NCBI RefSeq assembly: GCF_902806455.1
Contig: NZ_CADCWQ010000001.1
Coordinates: forward strand, 2,604,001-2,668,000
DNA from: Virgibacillus doumboii
GTDB taxonomy: Bacteria > Bacillota > Bacilli > Bacillales > Amphibacillaceae
Length of the DNA: 64,000 nt
Direction of reading: 5' to 3'
Shown in pieces: positions 7,084-15,981 of this stretch (position 1 is its first letter; each line of letters starts with the position of its first letter). Both the position numbers and the translations under genes were made by a program. The notes under the pieces were generated by a model, which saw only the letters and a program-made list of their open reading frames with translations, was not told where the DNA came from and did not search any database.

Positions 7084-9114
7084 TTACACTGCCTGCTTCG
7101 AACTTCCCTGCTGCATCTGGTACATATGGTAATACAAGCCCTCTTCATGAATAAGCTGGTGATGATTACCTTGTTCTTTTATTGTACCATTTTCCAGTAC
7201 AAAGATAGAATCAGCTTGCTGAATTGTTGATAAACGGTGTGCAATTACAAGCGTTGTTCTGCCTTTTTTCAAAACTTCCAACGCATTCTGAATCAGATTT
7301 TCCGTTTCCGTGTCAATGTTGGCGGTAGCTTCGTCCAGAATCAGAATTGCCGGATCAAATGCCAGTGCACGTGCAAATGAGATTAGCTGTCTTTCGCCAA
7401 GTGAGAACGTGCTTCCGCCTTCAGTGACTTTTTCATCATACGTATCAGGAAATTTTTCGATGAAACGGTCTGCTCCAACAGCCTTTAAAGCATTAACAGC
7501 CTGTGTACGGGAAATAGCCGGATCGTTCATCGTAACGTTTGAAAGAATCGTTCCTGAAAAAAGAAAAGGATCCTGCAGTACAATGCCCATGTGGCTTCTC
7601 ACCTGCTGACGCGACCATTCCTTTGTATTATGCCCATCAATGGTAATTGTTCCTATTTGTGGGTCATAAAATCGGAAAAGCAGGTTCATAATCGAACTTT
7701 TTCCGGATCCTGTATGCCCGACAAAAGCAGCTGTTTCACCTGATTTTACCGCAAAAGAAATATCATTCAGAACATAATCTTTCTCGTTATAAGCAAATGA
7801 AACATGATCAAAACGTATATTGCCACGGTACTTTTCTATTCTGCCATCAATGACTTCTTCACCATCACGATCGATTAATTCAAAAACCCTGTTTCCGGCG
7901 GCCCGCGCCTGTTCAATTAATGGAAGCTGGTTAACAATATCCTCCAGCGGCTCAAACAGACGGGTCAAATAATCGACAAACGCATAAAGCACGCCGATTG
8001 TGATAATACTGCCAGGTCCAAGTGACGATGACCCAAAGTACCAAATGAATCCAACGAATGCCAGATTCCGGAATACGGTAACGAGGTTATACGACGTCAG
8101 TGCACTTAATTTAACAAGCTTGCGCTGATAGATAAAATGCCTCTGATTCAATACCTCAAATTCTTCTTTTGTTTTCTTTTCTCTCCTGAAGGCCTGAATG
8201 ATTGGCATTCCCTGAACTGCTTCACTGATATTCCCATTGATTTCACTGATTGTTTTGCGGATAACGGTATTGTATTTTGTACCGAAATATTTATAAACCT
8301 TCATCCAGCCAATAATCAGCGGAATTACCAGTAAACACAAGGCAGCCAATTTTACATCCAGTAAAAATAATGCCGCAAAAATCCCCGCCATGTAAACAAT
8401 GCTCGTGAATACAATGGAAAGAACACGTTCATATAAATCACGAATCGCTTCCGTATCATTTGTAATCCGTGCAACAATTTTACCTGCAGGCTGATCAACA
8501 TAATAGTTAATTGGAATTCGCTGTGTATGTGCAAAAATGTCATTCCGCATTTTTTTCACAATCTGGTTGGACGATTTTTGCAGTAAAAATGTTTGGTAAA
8601 ATTGAAAAACACCTGCTATTAACAATAAAACCACATATAAACCCAGTAAAAGGACAATCGGTCTCTGTTCCGGTTTGAAAAATGGATATATTTCCGATAA
8701 TGAAAGCTTTTCACCTTCGTAAGTCAGGTTCTCGTCAGCTGTTTCAATAGTGATTGTACCATCACTGTCTGCACTGCGTTTTCCTTGCAGTGTTACATAG
8801 CTGTCCACAAAGTAATAATCACGTTCAACCTGGAAAATAGTTGCATTTCCAAGTTGCTCGTCTGAATCATTTAAACGATCAGCACGTTTATAAAATTTAT
8901 CCTCGTATGAAACAGTGTATTTATCATCGTTCTCCCTGACCTGTTGCCATTTACCTTCCACACCAAGGATATGCTCATCAATTACTGTTTTTGCAATTAA
9001 CGGACCTGACAGTTCAAGTGCAACAGCGAATACCAGGCAAACCAGCCCGATTAAAATGCCTTTTTTAAAGTGCAATGCATATTGAAATAAACGTTTTTCT
9101 GTTGATGGTTTCAT
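7084..9114 (-). CDS. bmrD: BmrD/YheH-like subunit of heterodimeric multidrug ABC exporter
   Basis: A 676-residue half-transporter: membrane domain with a hydrophilic insertion after the first helix (about residues 50-140, likely extracellular, as in BmrD), then an ATPase domain with Walker A GHTGSGKSS and Walker B ILILDEAT carrying the catalytic Glu. The ABC signature is degenerate, FSLGERQ in place of LSGGQ. It pairs with the upstream 582-residue subunit, which has the opposite pattern. The length matches B. subtilis BmrD (about 673). The start ATG overlaps the bmrC stop (TGATG), indicating translational coupling. Confidence 0.88.
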   Translation of the reverse strand: MKPSTEKRLFQYALHFKKGILIGLVCLVFAVALELSGPLIAKTVIDEHILGVEGKWQQVRENDDKYTVSYEDKFYKRADRLNDSDEQLGNATIFQVERDYYFVDSYVTLQGKRSADSDGTITIETADENLTYEGEKLSLSEIYPFFKPEQRPIVLLLGLYVVLLLIAGVFQFYQTFLLQKSSNQIVKKMRNDIFAHTQRIPINYYVDQPAGKIVARITNDTEAIRDLYERVLSIVFTSIVYMAGIFAALFLLDVKLAALCLLVIPLIIGWMKVYKYFGTKYNTVIRKTISEINGNISEAVQGMPIIQAFRREKKTKEEFEVLNQRHFIYQRKLVKLSALTSYNLVTVFRNLAFVGFIWYFGSSSLGPGSIITIGVLYAFVDYLTRLFEPLEDIVNQLPLIEQARAAGNRVFELIDRDGEEVIDGRIEKYRGNIRFDHVSFAYNEKDYVLNDISFAVKSGETAAFVGHTGSGKSSIMNLLFRFYDPQIGTITIDGHNTKEWSRQQVRSHMGIVLQDPFLFSGTILSNVTMNDPAISRTQAVNALKAVGADRFIEKFPDTYDEKVTEGGSTFSLGERQLISFARALAFDPAILILDEATANIDTETENLIQNALEVLKKGRTTLVIAHRLSTIQQADSIFVLENGTIKEQGNHHQLIHEEGLYYHMYQMQQGSSKQAV

Positions 9115-10862
9115 CAGGAGGACACCTCCTCATCTTCCAGTTGCTGCTGCTGATATTGTTCTTTATACCAGCCATTCAGCTTAATTAATTGTTCATGTGT
9201 TCCTTCTTCAATGATTTTTCCATCTTCCAGCACAATGATATGGTCTGCATGGGTAACAGCAGACATGCGATGTGCCGCAATAAAAGTTGTTTTATTTTTT
9301 CGTTCGTTACGTAAATGCTCGATAATCTTCGCCTCTGTCTTTCCGTCAACCGCAGACATCGAGTCATCCAAAATTAAGATTTCCGGCTCCTTTACAAATG
9401 CACGCGCCAATGCCACACGCTGCTTCTGCCCGCCTGAAAGGGTAACACCACTTTCGCCAACCTCCGTATCGAGGCCTTCAGGCAGTTGCTTGATATCCTC
9501 CAAAAAGTGGGCAAGTTCCATCACCCGGTAAATTTCCTCATCAGTCGCATCTTCCTTACCGAATTGGATATTTTCACGAATCGTTTTGGAAAACATGATC
9601 TGATCCTGTGGAACATAGCCAATCCAGTCACGTATTTGTTCCAGACTGATCGATTCCAGCTCTGTTCCGGATACTTTTATATCACCGGTAACCCCCGGAT
9701 ACTGTCTGAGCATTAACTTGAATAATGATGTTTTTCCTGCTCCGGTTTTACCTGCGACACCAATCGTCTGACCCTTTTTAACGTTCAATGTAATGTCATG
9801 CAGTTGATTGACCTCTGTTGATGGATACGAAAAAGAAACATGATCAAAGTCTATCGCATCTGCGGTTTGAACCTTTCTGGCATGCAGCGGATTTGTTACA
9901 TCAGCCTGATAACCCAATGTATTATTGACACGGTCCAGTGATGCGTTACCGCGTTGTAAAATATTTATCAGTTCTCCTACAGCAAACATCGGCCAGATCA
10001 GCATTCCAAGGTAAACGTTAAACGTTACCAGATCACCCAATGTAATTTTGTTTTCAAAAACGAGTAAGGCGCCATAGCCTAATCCAATTGTATAGGATAA
10101 TCCGACAAGAATTGTCATCGTCGGTTCAAACAGCGCATCAATTTTTGCAACAGCAATGTTCTTTTGATAAACATCATCTGTCATTGTCTGAAATCGTTGT
10201 TCATCCTGTTTTTCCTGTACAAATGCACGAATCACACGAACACCACGAATTGATTCAAGCACGTCATTGTTCATTTCACCAAACGCCTCCTGTGCTTTAG
10301 TAAAACGTGCATGAATGGCAGCACCATATTTATTCATGACAATCGCCATAATTGGTAATGGAATCAATGCTGCCAGCGTTAATTTCCAGCTTATTGTAAA
10401 TCCCATCATAGCTACGATCATGAACATAAAAATGCTGGAATCAACCAGTGTTAATACACCGAAACCTGCCGTAAGACTGATTGCTTTCAAATCATTCGTA
10501 CTGCGGGCCATTAAGTCACCAGTACGATGCTTTCCAAAAAAAGTCGGTGTCATTTTCAGAAAGTGATCCATCAGCTTACTCCGCGTCCATCTTTCCAAAA
10601 TAACTGCCCCGCCAAACAATGTGTAATCCCACAAAAATGAAATGGCGTAGTGAATAACTGTTAATACCAAATAGCCGGATACAAGTAAGATTAATAATTG
10701 CATCGTTAATGTTTCCACTTTTATTTGATCAATTGCGAAACCAACAAGCTTGGGCGGAATCAATCCAATTGCACTAGAAATAATTAAGGCAGCAATTGCA
10801 AACGTATACCTTTTCCAATAATGTTTAAAAAACCAATCTAATTTCTTAAATACTGCAAACAC
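9114..10862 (-). CDS. bmrC: BmrC/YheI-like subunit of heterodimeric multidrug ABC exporter
   Basis: A 582-residue half-transporter with six membrane helices and an ATPase domain. Walker A is GKTGAGKTS and the signature is a canonical LSGGQKQR, but Walker B reads LILDDSMS, with Asp where the catalytic Glu should be. With BmrD this gives one working and one degenerate ATP site, the hallmark of heterodimeric exporters such as BmrCD. B. subtilis BmrCD is induced by ribosome-targeting antibiotics through a translated leader; a similar leader lies just upstream here (11059-11130 with two terminators). Confidence 0.88.
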   Translation of the reverse strand: MFAVFKKLDWFFKHYWKRYTFAIAALIISSAIGLIPPKLVGFAIDQIKVETLTMQLLILLVSGYLVLTVIHYAISFLWDYTLFGGAVILERWTRSKLMDHFLKMTPTFFGKHRTGDLMARSTNDLKAISLTAGFGVLTLVDSSIFMFMIVAMMGFTISWKLTLAALIPLPIMAIVMNKYGAAIHARFTKAQEAFGEMNNDVLESIRGVRVIRAFVQEKQDEQRFQTMTDDVYQKNIAVAKIDALFEPTMTILVGLSYTIGLGYGALLVFENKITLGDLVTFNVYLGMLIWPMFAVGELINILQRGNASLDRVNNTLGYQADVTNPLHARKVQTADAIDFDHVSFSYPSTEVNQLHDITLNVKKGQTIGVAGKTGAGKTSLFKLMLRQYPGVTGDIKVSGTELESISLEQIRDWIGYVPQDQIMFSKTIRENIQFGKEDATDEEIYRVMELAHFLEDIKQLPEGLDTEVGESGVTLSGGQKQRVALARAFVKEPEILILDDSMSAVDGKTEAKIIEHLRNERKNKTTFIAAHRMSAVTHADHIIVLEDGKIIEEGTHEQLIKLNGWYKEQYQQQQLEDEEVSS

Positions 10863-10937
10863 CTAAATCACCTGCTTTTCTCTCTCTAAGTTGAATAACC
10901 TCCTGGGACGGTACTGCGTCACATAAAATTTTCCATT

Positions 10938-10964
10938 AAAAAAGCACACGCCTGTGACGTGTGC
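10938..10964 (-). terminator. Second leader terminator upstream of bmrC
   Basis: On the minus strand GCACACG pairs with CGTGTGC (7 bp, 7-base loop) and is followed by TTTTTT. It lies 76 bases before the bmrC start, so it would block read-through into the operon unless overcome. Confidence 0.85.
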
Positions 10965-11000
10965 AATCGCCGGATTACATAACAATCCCTTAAAAAACAC

Positions 11001-11026
11001 AAAAAGGCCACAGACATGTGTGACCT
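11001..11026 (-). terminator. Attenuator terminator with competing antiterminator
   Basis: On the minus strand GGTCACA pairs with TGTGGCC (one G-U pair), followed by TTTTT. Its 5' arm AGGTCACAC (11018-11026) is also perfectly complementary to GTGTGACCT inside the leader peptide gene (11079-11087). The two pairings are mutually exclusive, which is the layout of a ribosome-controlled transcription attenuator. A separate perfect hairpin ATTACAT-N4-ATGTAAT (11027-11044) lies between. Confidence 0.8.
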
Positions 11027-11058
11027 ATTACATGCTAATGTAATGTACAATCAGCAAG

Positions 11059-11130
11059 TTAATTTCTACCGTACCAGAAGGTCACACCAAATATAAGTTT
11101 TTCGTTTACTAATTCAATTCTGTTTTTCAT
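11059..11130 (-). CDS. Leader peptide controlling the bmrCD operon (BmrB-like role)
   Basis: A 23-residue ORF (ends GVTFWYGRN) with a strong AGAGGAGGTCATATCG ribosome site. It stands between a sigma-A promoter and two terminators in front of bmrC. Codons 15-18 contain GTGTGACCT, complementary to the 5' arm of the first terminator. A translating ribosome would break this antiterminator pairing and allow termination; ribosomes held early by an antibiotic would leave it free and allow read-through. This agrees with the known BmrB mechanism in B. subtilis, although I see no clear sequence similarity to that peptide. The mechanism is inferred. Confidence 0.75.
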   Translation of the reverse strand: MKNRIELVNEKLIFGVTFWYGRN

Positions 11131-11164
11131 CGATATGACCTCCTCTCTTTTTATGTTCTCAATA

Positions 11165-11193
11165 AGTATAGTATTTGGAGAATTTTAAGTCAA
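11165..11193 (-). promoter_or_regulatory. Sigma-A promoter of the leader-bmrCD operon
   Basis: On the minus strand TTGACT (11193-11188) and TATACT (11170-11165) are separated by exactly 17 bases. The leader peptide start lies 34 bases downstream of the -10 box. Confidence 0.85.
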
Positions 11194-11345
11194 TGACTTT
11201 TTAAAATTTTTTTACTTTTTTTCAAAAGTATTATTGTCCACAGTTAAAACACACTTCACTTTTAACAGGAAGTGTATTTCAACATTTTACATGATTAATT
11301 CATGCAATTATAATTTTTACTTCTCAAAAATTTCAGTATCGTGGT

Positions 11346-11582
11346 TCAGTGTACATTTGAATCAATTTCCTGTCTCTTATTAATTCCAAGGGTCACCATA
11401 CCCTCTACCTTATCCAAAGGTACATTAGTTGCTGAGGCGATTTCTTCGACTGATACATGTGGATTTTTAGCTATAAAGCTTCTTACCCGGTCACTTTCAA
11501 CCAAGCATGTTGGACACATCATAAATGGACTTGATTCCATCGGTTCTTTGCACAAACGACAATTTCGGATAATTTTTCCCAT
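11346..11582 (-). CDS. Small zinc-ribbon/helix-turn-helix protein, YvyF-like
   Basis: A 78-residue protein with two Cys pairs (C8-x2-C11 and C23-x2-C26) forming a zinc ribbon, followed by a helix-turn-helix (VSVEEIASATNVPLDKVEGMV). The layout resembles the YvyF/TIGR03826 protein of flagellar operons, but it is shorter in the linker and no flagellar gene is nearby. AGGAGGTGAGTAC precedes the ATG. A function in transcription control is possible but not shown. Confidence 0.65.
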   Translation of the reverse strand: MGKIIRNCRLCKEPMESSPFMMCPTCLVESDRVRSFIAKNPHVSVEEIASATNVPLDKVEGMVTLGINKRQEIDSNVH

Positions 11583-11809
11583 GTACTCACCTCCTACAAC
11601 TTTTGTACAATTATTCTACACCAATCGACAGAACAAAACAATCTAATTATAGAATTTTTAGAAAAATAAGTCTTTTGTCACATGCCACAACTATAGTCCC
11701 AATACATAATTTCGTCACAATCCTTGATAATAAGGCTGCATTTTTCATTAATTCAGGTGAAAATAATGTAAAAAATGATATAATGCAAAGTGTAAATTGA
11801 AAACTCAAC

Positions 11810-12877
11810 ATGGACGTGTGTGAATATATGAATATGCTATTAAATGGTACTTACAAAAAAATTGAACCAGCATCCGGAGCTATCATTATGGCGAGTGGTA
11901 TTTTCCTGATTGGGGCTGTAGACGCTTTTCCATTTTTGGATATCCATATGGGGAAATATCTGGCATTCTTTCTTCTTGTCGCTTGGGTTATTATCTACAA
12001 AGATTTGACGATTCAGTTTTTTCATCGTGACTTCCTGGTTCCTTTTATTCAAAACCCGGTTAACTCCTTTGTTATCGGGACATGGATTGCAGGGGTATCC
12101 GTTTTATGTAACGTATTTCTGAAATACTTTCCTGAAATTATCTTAATGACGCAGGCTATGGGGATATTAAATACGTTTTTATGGCTGTTTTTTCTTGCTA
12201 ACTGCTTTTATAATTTCAAACAACTGTTTTTTGAGCATAAGGATTATCCGGTCCAGGGTGCTGTCCTGCTGTCAACAGTGGGAACACAATCCATCATTAT
12301 CTTATTGAATAATGTTTTCTTTCAATTCCCGGTCTACTTTTCTGAAGCTATTATTTTACTAGGATTTCTCTTTTATCTGGCAGGGATTATTTTGATTGGA
12401 AACAGATATATCCGAAAGCATAACTGGAATCTGGCAGATGATTGGGCGAATACAAACTGCATCATCCATGGTGCCCTGTCAATCTCCGGGCTGGCCATCG
12501 TAACAACAGATACATTTACATCAACGTTCGTTACCTATTTTTGGATACTTGTCTTTCTGCTTTTGGTCATTGTTGAAGTAATTGAATTTGTAAGAGCCTT
12601 CCTGCGGGTAAAAAAATATGGCTGGAACCAGGGAATATTCACGTACAATGTTACACAATGGTCACGAAACTTTACGTTTGGCATGTTTTATACATTTTCA
12701 CTTGTTATGCAGGCAAACCCGTATTACACGATTTCAGAATCACTGTATAACTTCCAAACAGGATTTATGGCCTTTTGGGCATGGGTAGTTTTGATTGCAA
12801 TTCTCGGACAAATCGCATTATTTATAAAAGATCGCATAACGAAACTGATCAGACAACAAGCAGAGATTGGCCAGTAA
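11810..12877 (+). CDS. Ten-helix membrane protein, possibly TDT/SLAC1-type transporter
   Basis: A 355-residue polytopic membrane protein with about ten hydrophobic segments (for example IIMASGIFLIGAVDAF, YLAFFLLVAWVIIY, AIILLGFLFYLAGIILIG) and a short basic C-terminal tail. The size and helix count resemble the TehA/SLAC1 voltage-dependent anion channel group, but I cannot point to a diagnostic motif. No clear ribosome binding site stands before the ATG at 11810; the ATG at 11828 is an alternative. It is monocistronic and followed by a repeat element. Confidence 0.6.
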   Translation: MDVCEYMNMLLNGTYKKIEPASGAIIMASGIFLIGAVDAFPFLDIHMGKYLAFFLLVAWVIIYKDLTIQFFHRDFLVPFIQNPVNSFVIGTWIAGVSVLCNVFLKYFPEIILMTQAMGILNTFLWLFFLANCFYNFKQLFFEHKDYPVQGAVLLSTVGTQSIIILLNNVFFQFPVYFSEAIILLGFLFYLAGIILIGNRYIRKHNWNLADDWANTNCIIHGALSISGLAIVTTDTFTSTFVTYFWILVFLLLVIVEVIEFVRAFLRVKKYGWNQGIFTYNVTQWSRNFTFGMFYTFSLVMQANPYYTISESLYNFQTGFMAFWAWVVLIAILGQIALFIKDRITKLIRQQAEIGQ

Positions 12878-12889
12878 TAATCAGGAATA

Positions 12890-13217
12890 AAAGAGGCTGG
12901 GACATAACAAAAATGTGCATCAAAAAAGACTAACAATTTGCGAGCTTAGCGGAGGAAATATACGCAGACTCCTGGGGGAGGAAAGGCATCGGTGAAACTC
13001 CGAAGTGCGTCAGCGCGAGGAGGCTCACCAGCCGCCCGCGAAAAGCGACGAGCGAAACTTCTGCCGAGTAAACTCCGAGTTGCGAGGAGTGCTGCTTCTC
13101 TGGAATCACTTGCAACACGACGAGCACCACAGTATATTTCCGGAGCGGTTTAATGCACCATTTTCAAGTTAGTTCGGATATATTCTTTTGATAAAACCCA
13201 TTTGTCCCAGCCTCTTT
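12890..13217. repeat. 328-bp palindromic element with 15-bp terminal inverted repeats
   Basis: AAAGAGGCTGGGACA (12890-12904) and its perfect complement (13203-13217) bound a GC-rich interior. Inside are a second inverted pair (GAAATATAC near 12955, GTATATTTC near 13134) and short stems such as AGACTCCTGGGGGAGGA. The interior shares GGAGACTCCTG and CCGCCCGCG-type modules with the elements at 20.7 and 43.7 kb. GAGGCTGGGACA-type sequences are scattered in many Firmicutes. It fills the space between the membrane protein gene and the ger operon; no protein is encoded. Confidence 0.85.
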
Positions 13218-13285
13218 AATTGGCTCTTTTTACAACCCCATCACAACACTACATCCGGCTCCCCCCCAAACGCGATTCCATAGCT

Positions 13286-13316
13286 GTAATATTTTCACTC
13301 ATTCTTTCACATACTA
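13286..13316 (+). promoter_or_regulatory. Candidate sigma-G promoter of the ger operon
   Basis: CATACTA at 13310-13316 fits the sigma-G -10 consensus CATnMTA. The -35 region GTAATA (13286-13291), 18 bases upstream, is a weaker match. Germinant receptor operons are forespore-expressed under sigma-G in Bacillus, which supports the call. Confidence 0.5.
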
Positions 13317-13348
13317 TCATTCAGTAATTATTTCACAAGGAGAATCGT

Positions 13349-14857
13349 ATGCGAAAGAATCGGCGCCGAACTGCAAAGAAGAATTCCATATTTCCAATCG
13401 AAGTTGATAGACTGAAAAAGATGCTCCAAAGTGAATTTGAAGGTAATCCGGACTTAACCTTTTCTATTTTCGAACATAAGCATAAAAAAATTGCCGTATT
13501 TTATTTATCATACCAGGTATATACCGATCGGGTTGAAAATTTCCTGCTAAAGCCTTTGATAAACAGTAATGAAGAAATGACCAGCTCAACTATTCTTAAC
13601 GAGCTCCCTCTGGGCGGCGGTTCCAAAACTGACGATATTGACGATATACTTCAAGGATTAATAATAGGAAAAGTATTTGTGTATGCAGAAGGAGACAATT
13701 CTGTTGTCAATTATTTATTGATTCATAAAGAATCAAGGCAGCTTGCCAAGTCAGAAAACGAATCTGTTGTACTGGGTCCACAGGTAGCTTTCACAGAATC
13801 ACTTATTACCAACTTGAATGTTGTACGATGGAGTATACGAACCACTGACCTTGTTTTGGAAAAAATAATGGTTGGTAAAAGAGCCAAACACGAAGTCAGA
13901 CTTATTTATATGAAATCCATCGCAAGTGATGTACATATTAATACCATGCGGCAGAGACTGCAGGATTTGGATTTGGATCAAATTGAGGACAGTACCGTTT
14001 TAATGCAATATATTGAAGATGCTCCTTCCTCTATTTTCCCCCAATTCCTGTCCAGTGAATTGGCAGACCGTTTCAGCTATGCTGTCGCACAGGGACGAGT
14101 AGGTGTCCTTGTGGAAAACAGCCCAACAGGAATAATAGCTCCGGCCTCCTTTTTCAGTTTTATGGAATCAACTGAAGATATGTACATGCGCTGGAATGTA
14201 GGATCATTCTTACGGATTCTGCGTTTCTTTGCAATGTTTATTTCAATCATCCTGACACCACTCTATGTTGCCGCAGTAACCTACCATTATGAACTTATTC
14301 CACCGCGTGAATTGATTACAATAGGTCAATCAAGAGCTATTGTGCCATTTCCACCGATAGTTGAGGCGATGATTCTGGAATTACTGATTGAGCTGTTGCG
14401 TGAAGCTGGTGCACGATTGCCTACCAAGGTAGGTCAGACAATTGGTATCGTTGGTGGTGTAATCATTGGGCAAGCGGTTGTTCAGGCTGGATTAACAAGC
14501 AGTATCCTGATTATCGTAATAGCCTTAAGTGCGCTTTCCTCCTTCACGGTACCAAGTTATTTAATGGGGACTACCATCCGGATAATCCGGTTCCCGATAA
14601 TCATATTGGCAGGAATGTTTGGGATTATCGGAATCATTTATGGACTGTGTTTTTTAGTAATTCATTTAATAAAACTTAAATCACTGGGCGAGCCGTATTT
14701 ATCTCCTGTATACCCATTTCGATTGTCTGACTTGAATAAGGCATTATTCAGGGCACCACCTTCATACCGGAACAAACGGTTTCTATCTTACAGACCAAAG
14801 GATTTACTTCGATTCAGCAGAAAGGAAGCCAGTAAAATACGGGACATAGATGAGTAG
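13349..14857 (+). CDS. GerA-type germinant receptor subunit A
   Basis: A 502-residue GerAA/GerBA/GerKA-family protein. A soluble N-terminal half (about 1-270) is followed by the conserved membrane part with about five helices (RILRFFAMFISIILTPLYVA, VGQTIGIVGGVIIGQAVVQA). Residues GAPSSIF-like EDAPSSIFPQ and NSPTGIIAPASFFSF are typical of the family. With the next two genes it forms an inner-membrane germinant receptor of the spore. AAGGAGAATCGT precedes the ATG. Which nutrient it senses cannot be read from the sequence. Confidence 0.93.
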   Translation: MRKNRRRTAKKNSIFPIEVDRLKKMLQSEFEGNPDLTFSIFEHKHKKIAVFYLSYQVYTDRVENFLLKPLINSNEEMTSSTILNELPLGGGSKTDDIDDILQGLIIGKVFVYAEGDNSVVNYLLIHKESRQLAKSENESVVLGPQVAFTESLITNLNVVRWSIRTTDLVLEKIMVGKRAKHEVRLIYMKSIASDVHINTMRQRLQDLDLDQIEDSTVLMQYIEDAPSSIFPQFLSSELADRFSYAVAQGRVGVLVENSPTGIIAPASFFSFMESTEDMYMRWNVGSFLRILRFFAMFISIILTPLYVAAVTYHYELIPPRELITIGQSRAIVPFPPIVEAMILELLIELLREAGARLPTKVGQTIGIVGGVIIGQAVVQAGLTSSILIIVIALSALSSFTVPSYLMGTTIRIIRFPIIILAGMFGIIGIIYGLCFLVIHLIKLKSLGEPYLSPVYPFRLSDLNKALFRAPPSYRNKRFLSYRPKDLLRFSRKEASKIRDIDE

Positions 14858-14865
14858 GTGGGGCA

Positions 14866-15981
14866 ATGGATATTAACCTAACAATAAAAGAAAACCTGCA
14901 AATCCGGGCGTTTTATTTATTTTTTGTTATTACGACCATTCAAGTTGGCGTTGGTATAATGGGTGCACCAATGTATATATTTATTGAGGCACGGCAGGAT
15001 TCATGGATTTCTATTATTATTGCATTTATGTATATCCTGCTTGTCCTCTTTGTCATGTTCAAGATTTTAAGCAAATATGAAAATGCCGATATTTTTGGAA
15101 TACAGGTTGATTTATTTGGTAGATGGATTGGCAGGATATTGGGAACACTGTATATCATTTACCTGACCGTTTCACTTATATCCATCATAAATACGTATAT
15201 TGAAGTGATACAGCTTTTTGTATTTGAGGAATTAAGCTCACTCATCATCGGGTTACTGCTGGTGTCCCTGATTGTATACAGTGTACTTGGGGGAATAAGA
15301 GTTATTGTTGGGGTTGTATTTATCTTTTTTATTCTCTCAGTTTGGTTAATTTTTCTATTATATGAGCCAGTGGCAAGAATGGATTTAACACACTTTCAAC
15401 CCATGTTCCAGGCTTCAGCAACTGAATTGCTTAAGGGAGCCAAGGCAACAGCTTACACATTTGCTGGCTTTGAGATCCTTTTTATTATTTATCCGTTCAT
15501 TCAACATAAGGAACGTGCCAGATTCCCTGTGTATTTCGGAGCATTCTTCTCGTTCGGACTAATTATGCTCACTACTGTAATTGCCATAGGTTATTTCAGC
15601 CACAACCAGCTGGAACAATTGGAATGGTCTGTGTTATCGCTGTTTAAAATAATTTCCTTACCATTTGTCGAACGTTTTGATTATATCGTAGTAGCCGAAT
15701 GGATGATGGTGTCCCTTCCAAATATGATTCTGTTAATGTGGGCTATAACGTATGGAATGAAACGATTATACAAAATCCCGCAAAAAATAACGTTATATAC
15801 CGTTTCATTCATTATTTTGGGAATATGCGGCTTTATCTCTTACCATCACCTGATTACCGGCCTGACTGATCTGGTTGCAAAAGTTGGATTCTGGATTGTA
15901 TACATCTATCCTTTTATTCTCTTACCAGTAGTATTGCTGAAAAATCGTTGGCAGCGTAAGAAGGAACGTGAAAATATATGA
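14866..15981 (+). CDS. GerA-type germinant receptor subunit B (spore permease)
   Basis: A 371-residue integral membrane protein of the GerAB/GerBB endospore permease family (APC superfamily) with ten helices. The first helix region contains the family feature TIQVGVGIMGAP. In GerAB proteins the germinant binds in the membrane core. The gene begins 8 bases after the subunit A stop behind GTAGGTGGGGCA and overlaps subunit C by 4 bases (ATGA), so the three are translationally coupled. Confidence 0.93.
   Translation: MDINLTIKENLQIRAFYLFFVITTIQVGVGIMGAPMYIFIEARQDSWISIIIAFMYILLVLFVMFKILSKYENADIFGIQVDLFGRWIGRILGTLYIIYLTVSLISIINTYIEVIQLFVFEELSSLIIGLLLVSLIVYSVLGGIRVIVGVVFIFFILSVWLIFLLYEPVARMDLTHFQPMFQASATELLKGAKATAYTFAGFEILFIIYPFIQHKERARFPVYFGAFFSFGLIMLTTVIAIGYFSHNQLEQLEWSVLSLFKIISLPFVERFDYIVVAEWMMVSLPNMILLMWAITYGMKRLYKIPQKITLYTVSFIILGICGFISYHHLITGLTDLVAKVGFWIVYIYPFILLPVVLLKNRWQRKKERENI

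Noticed and set aside
12930..13130. ORF inside the GC-rich element (also at 20608-20865 and 43698-43895)
   Set aside because: These frames follow the palindromic repeats, have no ribosome site and are not shared between copies in the same frame.
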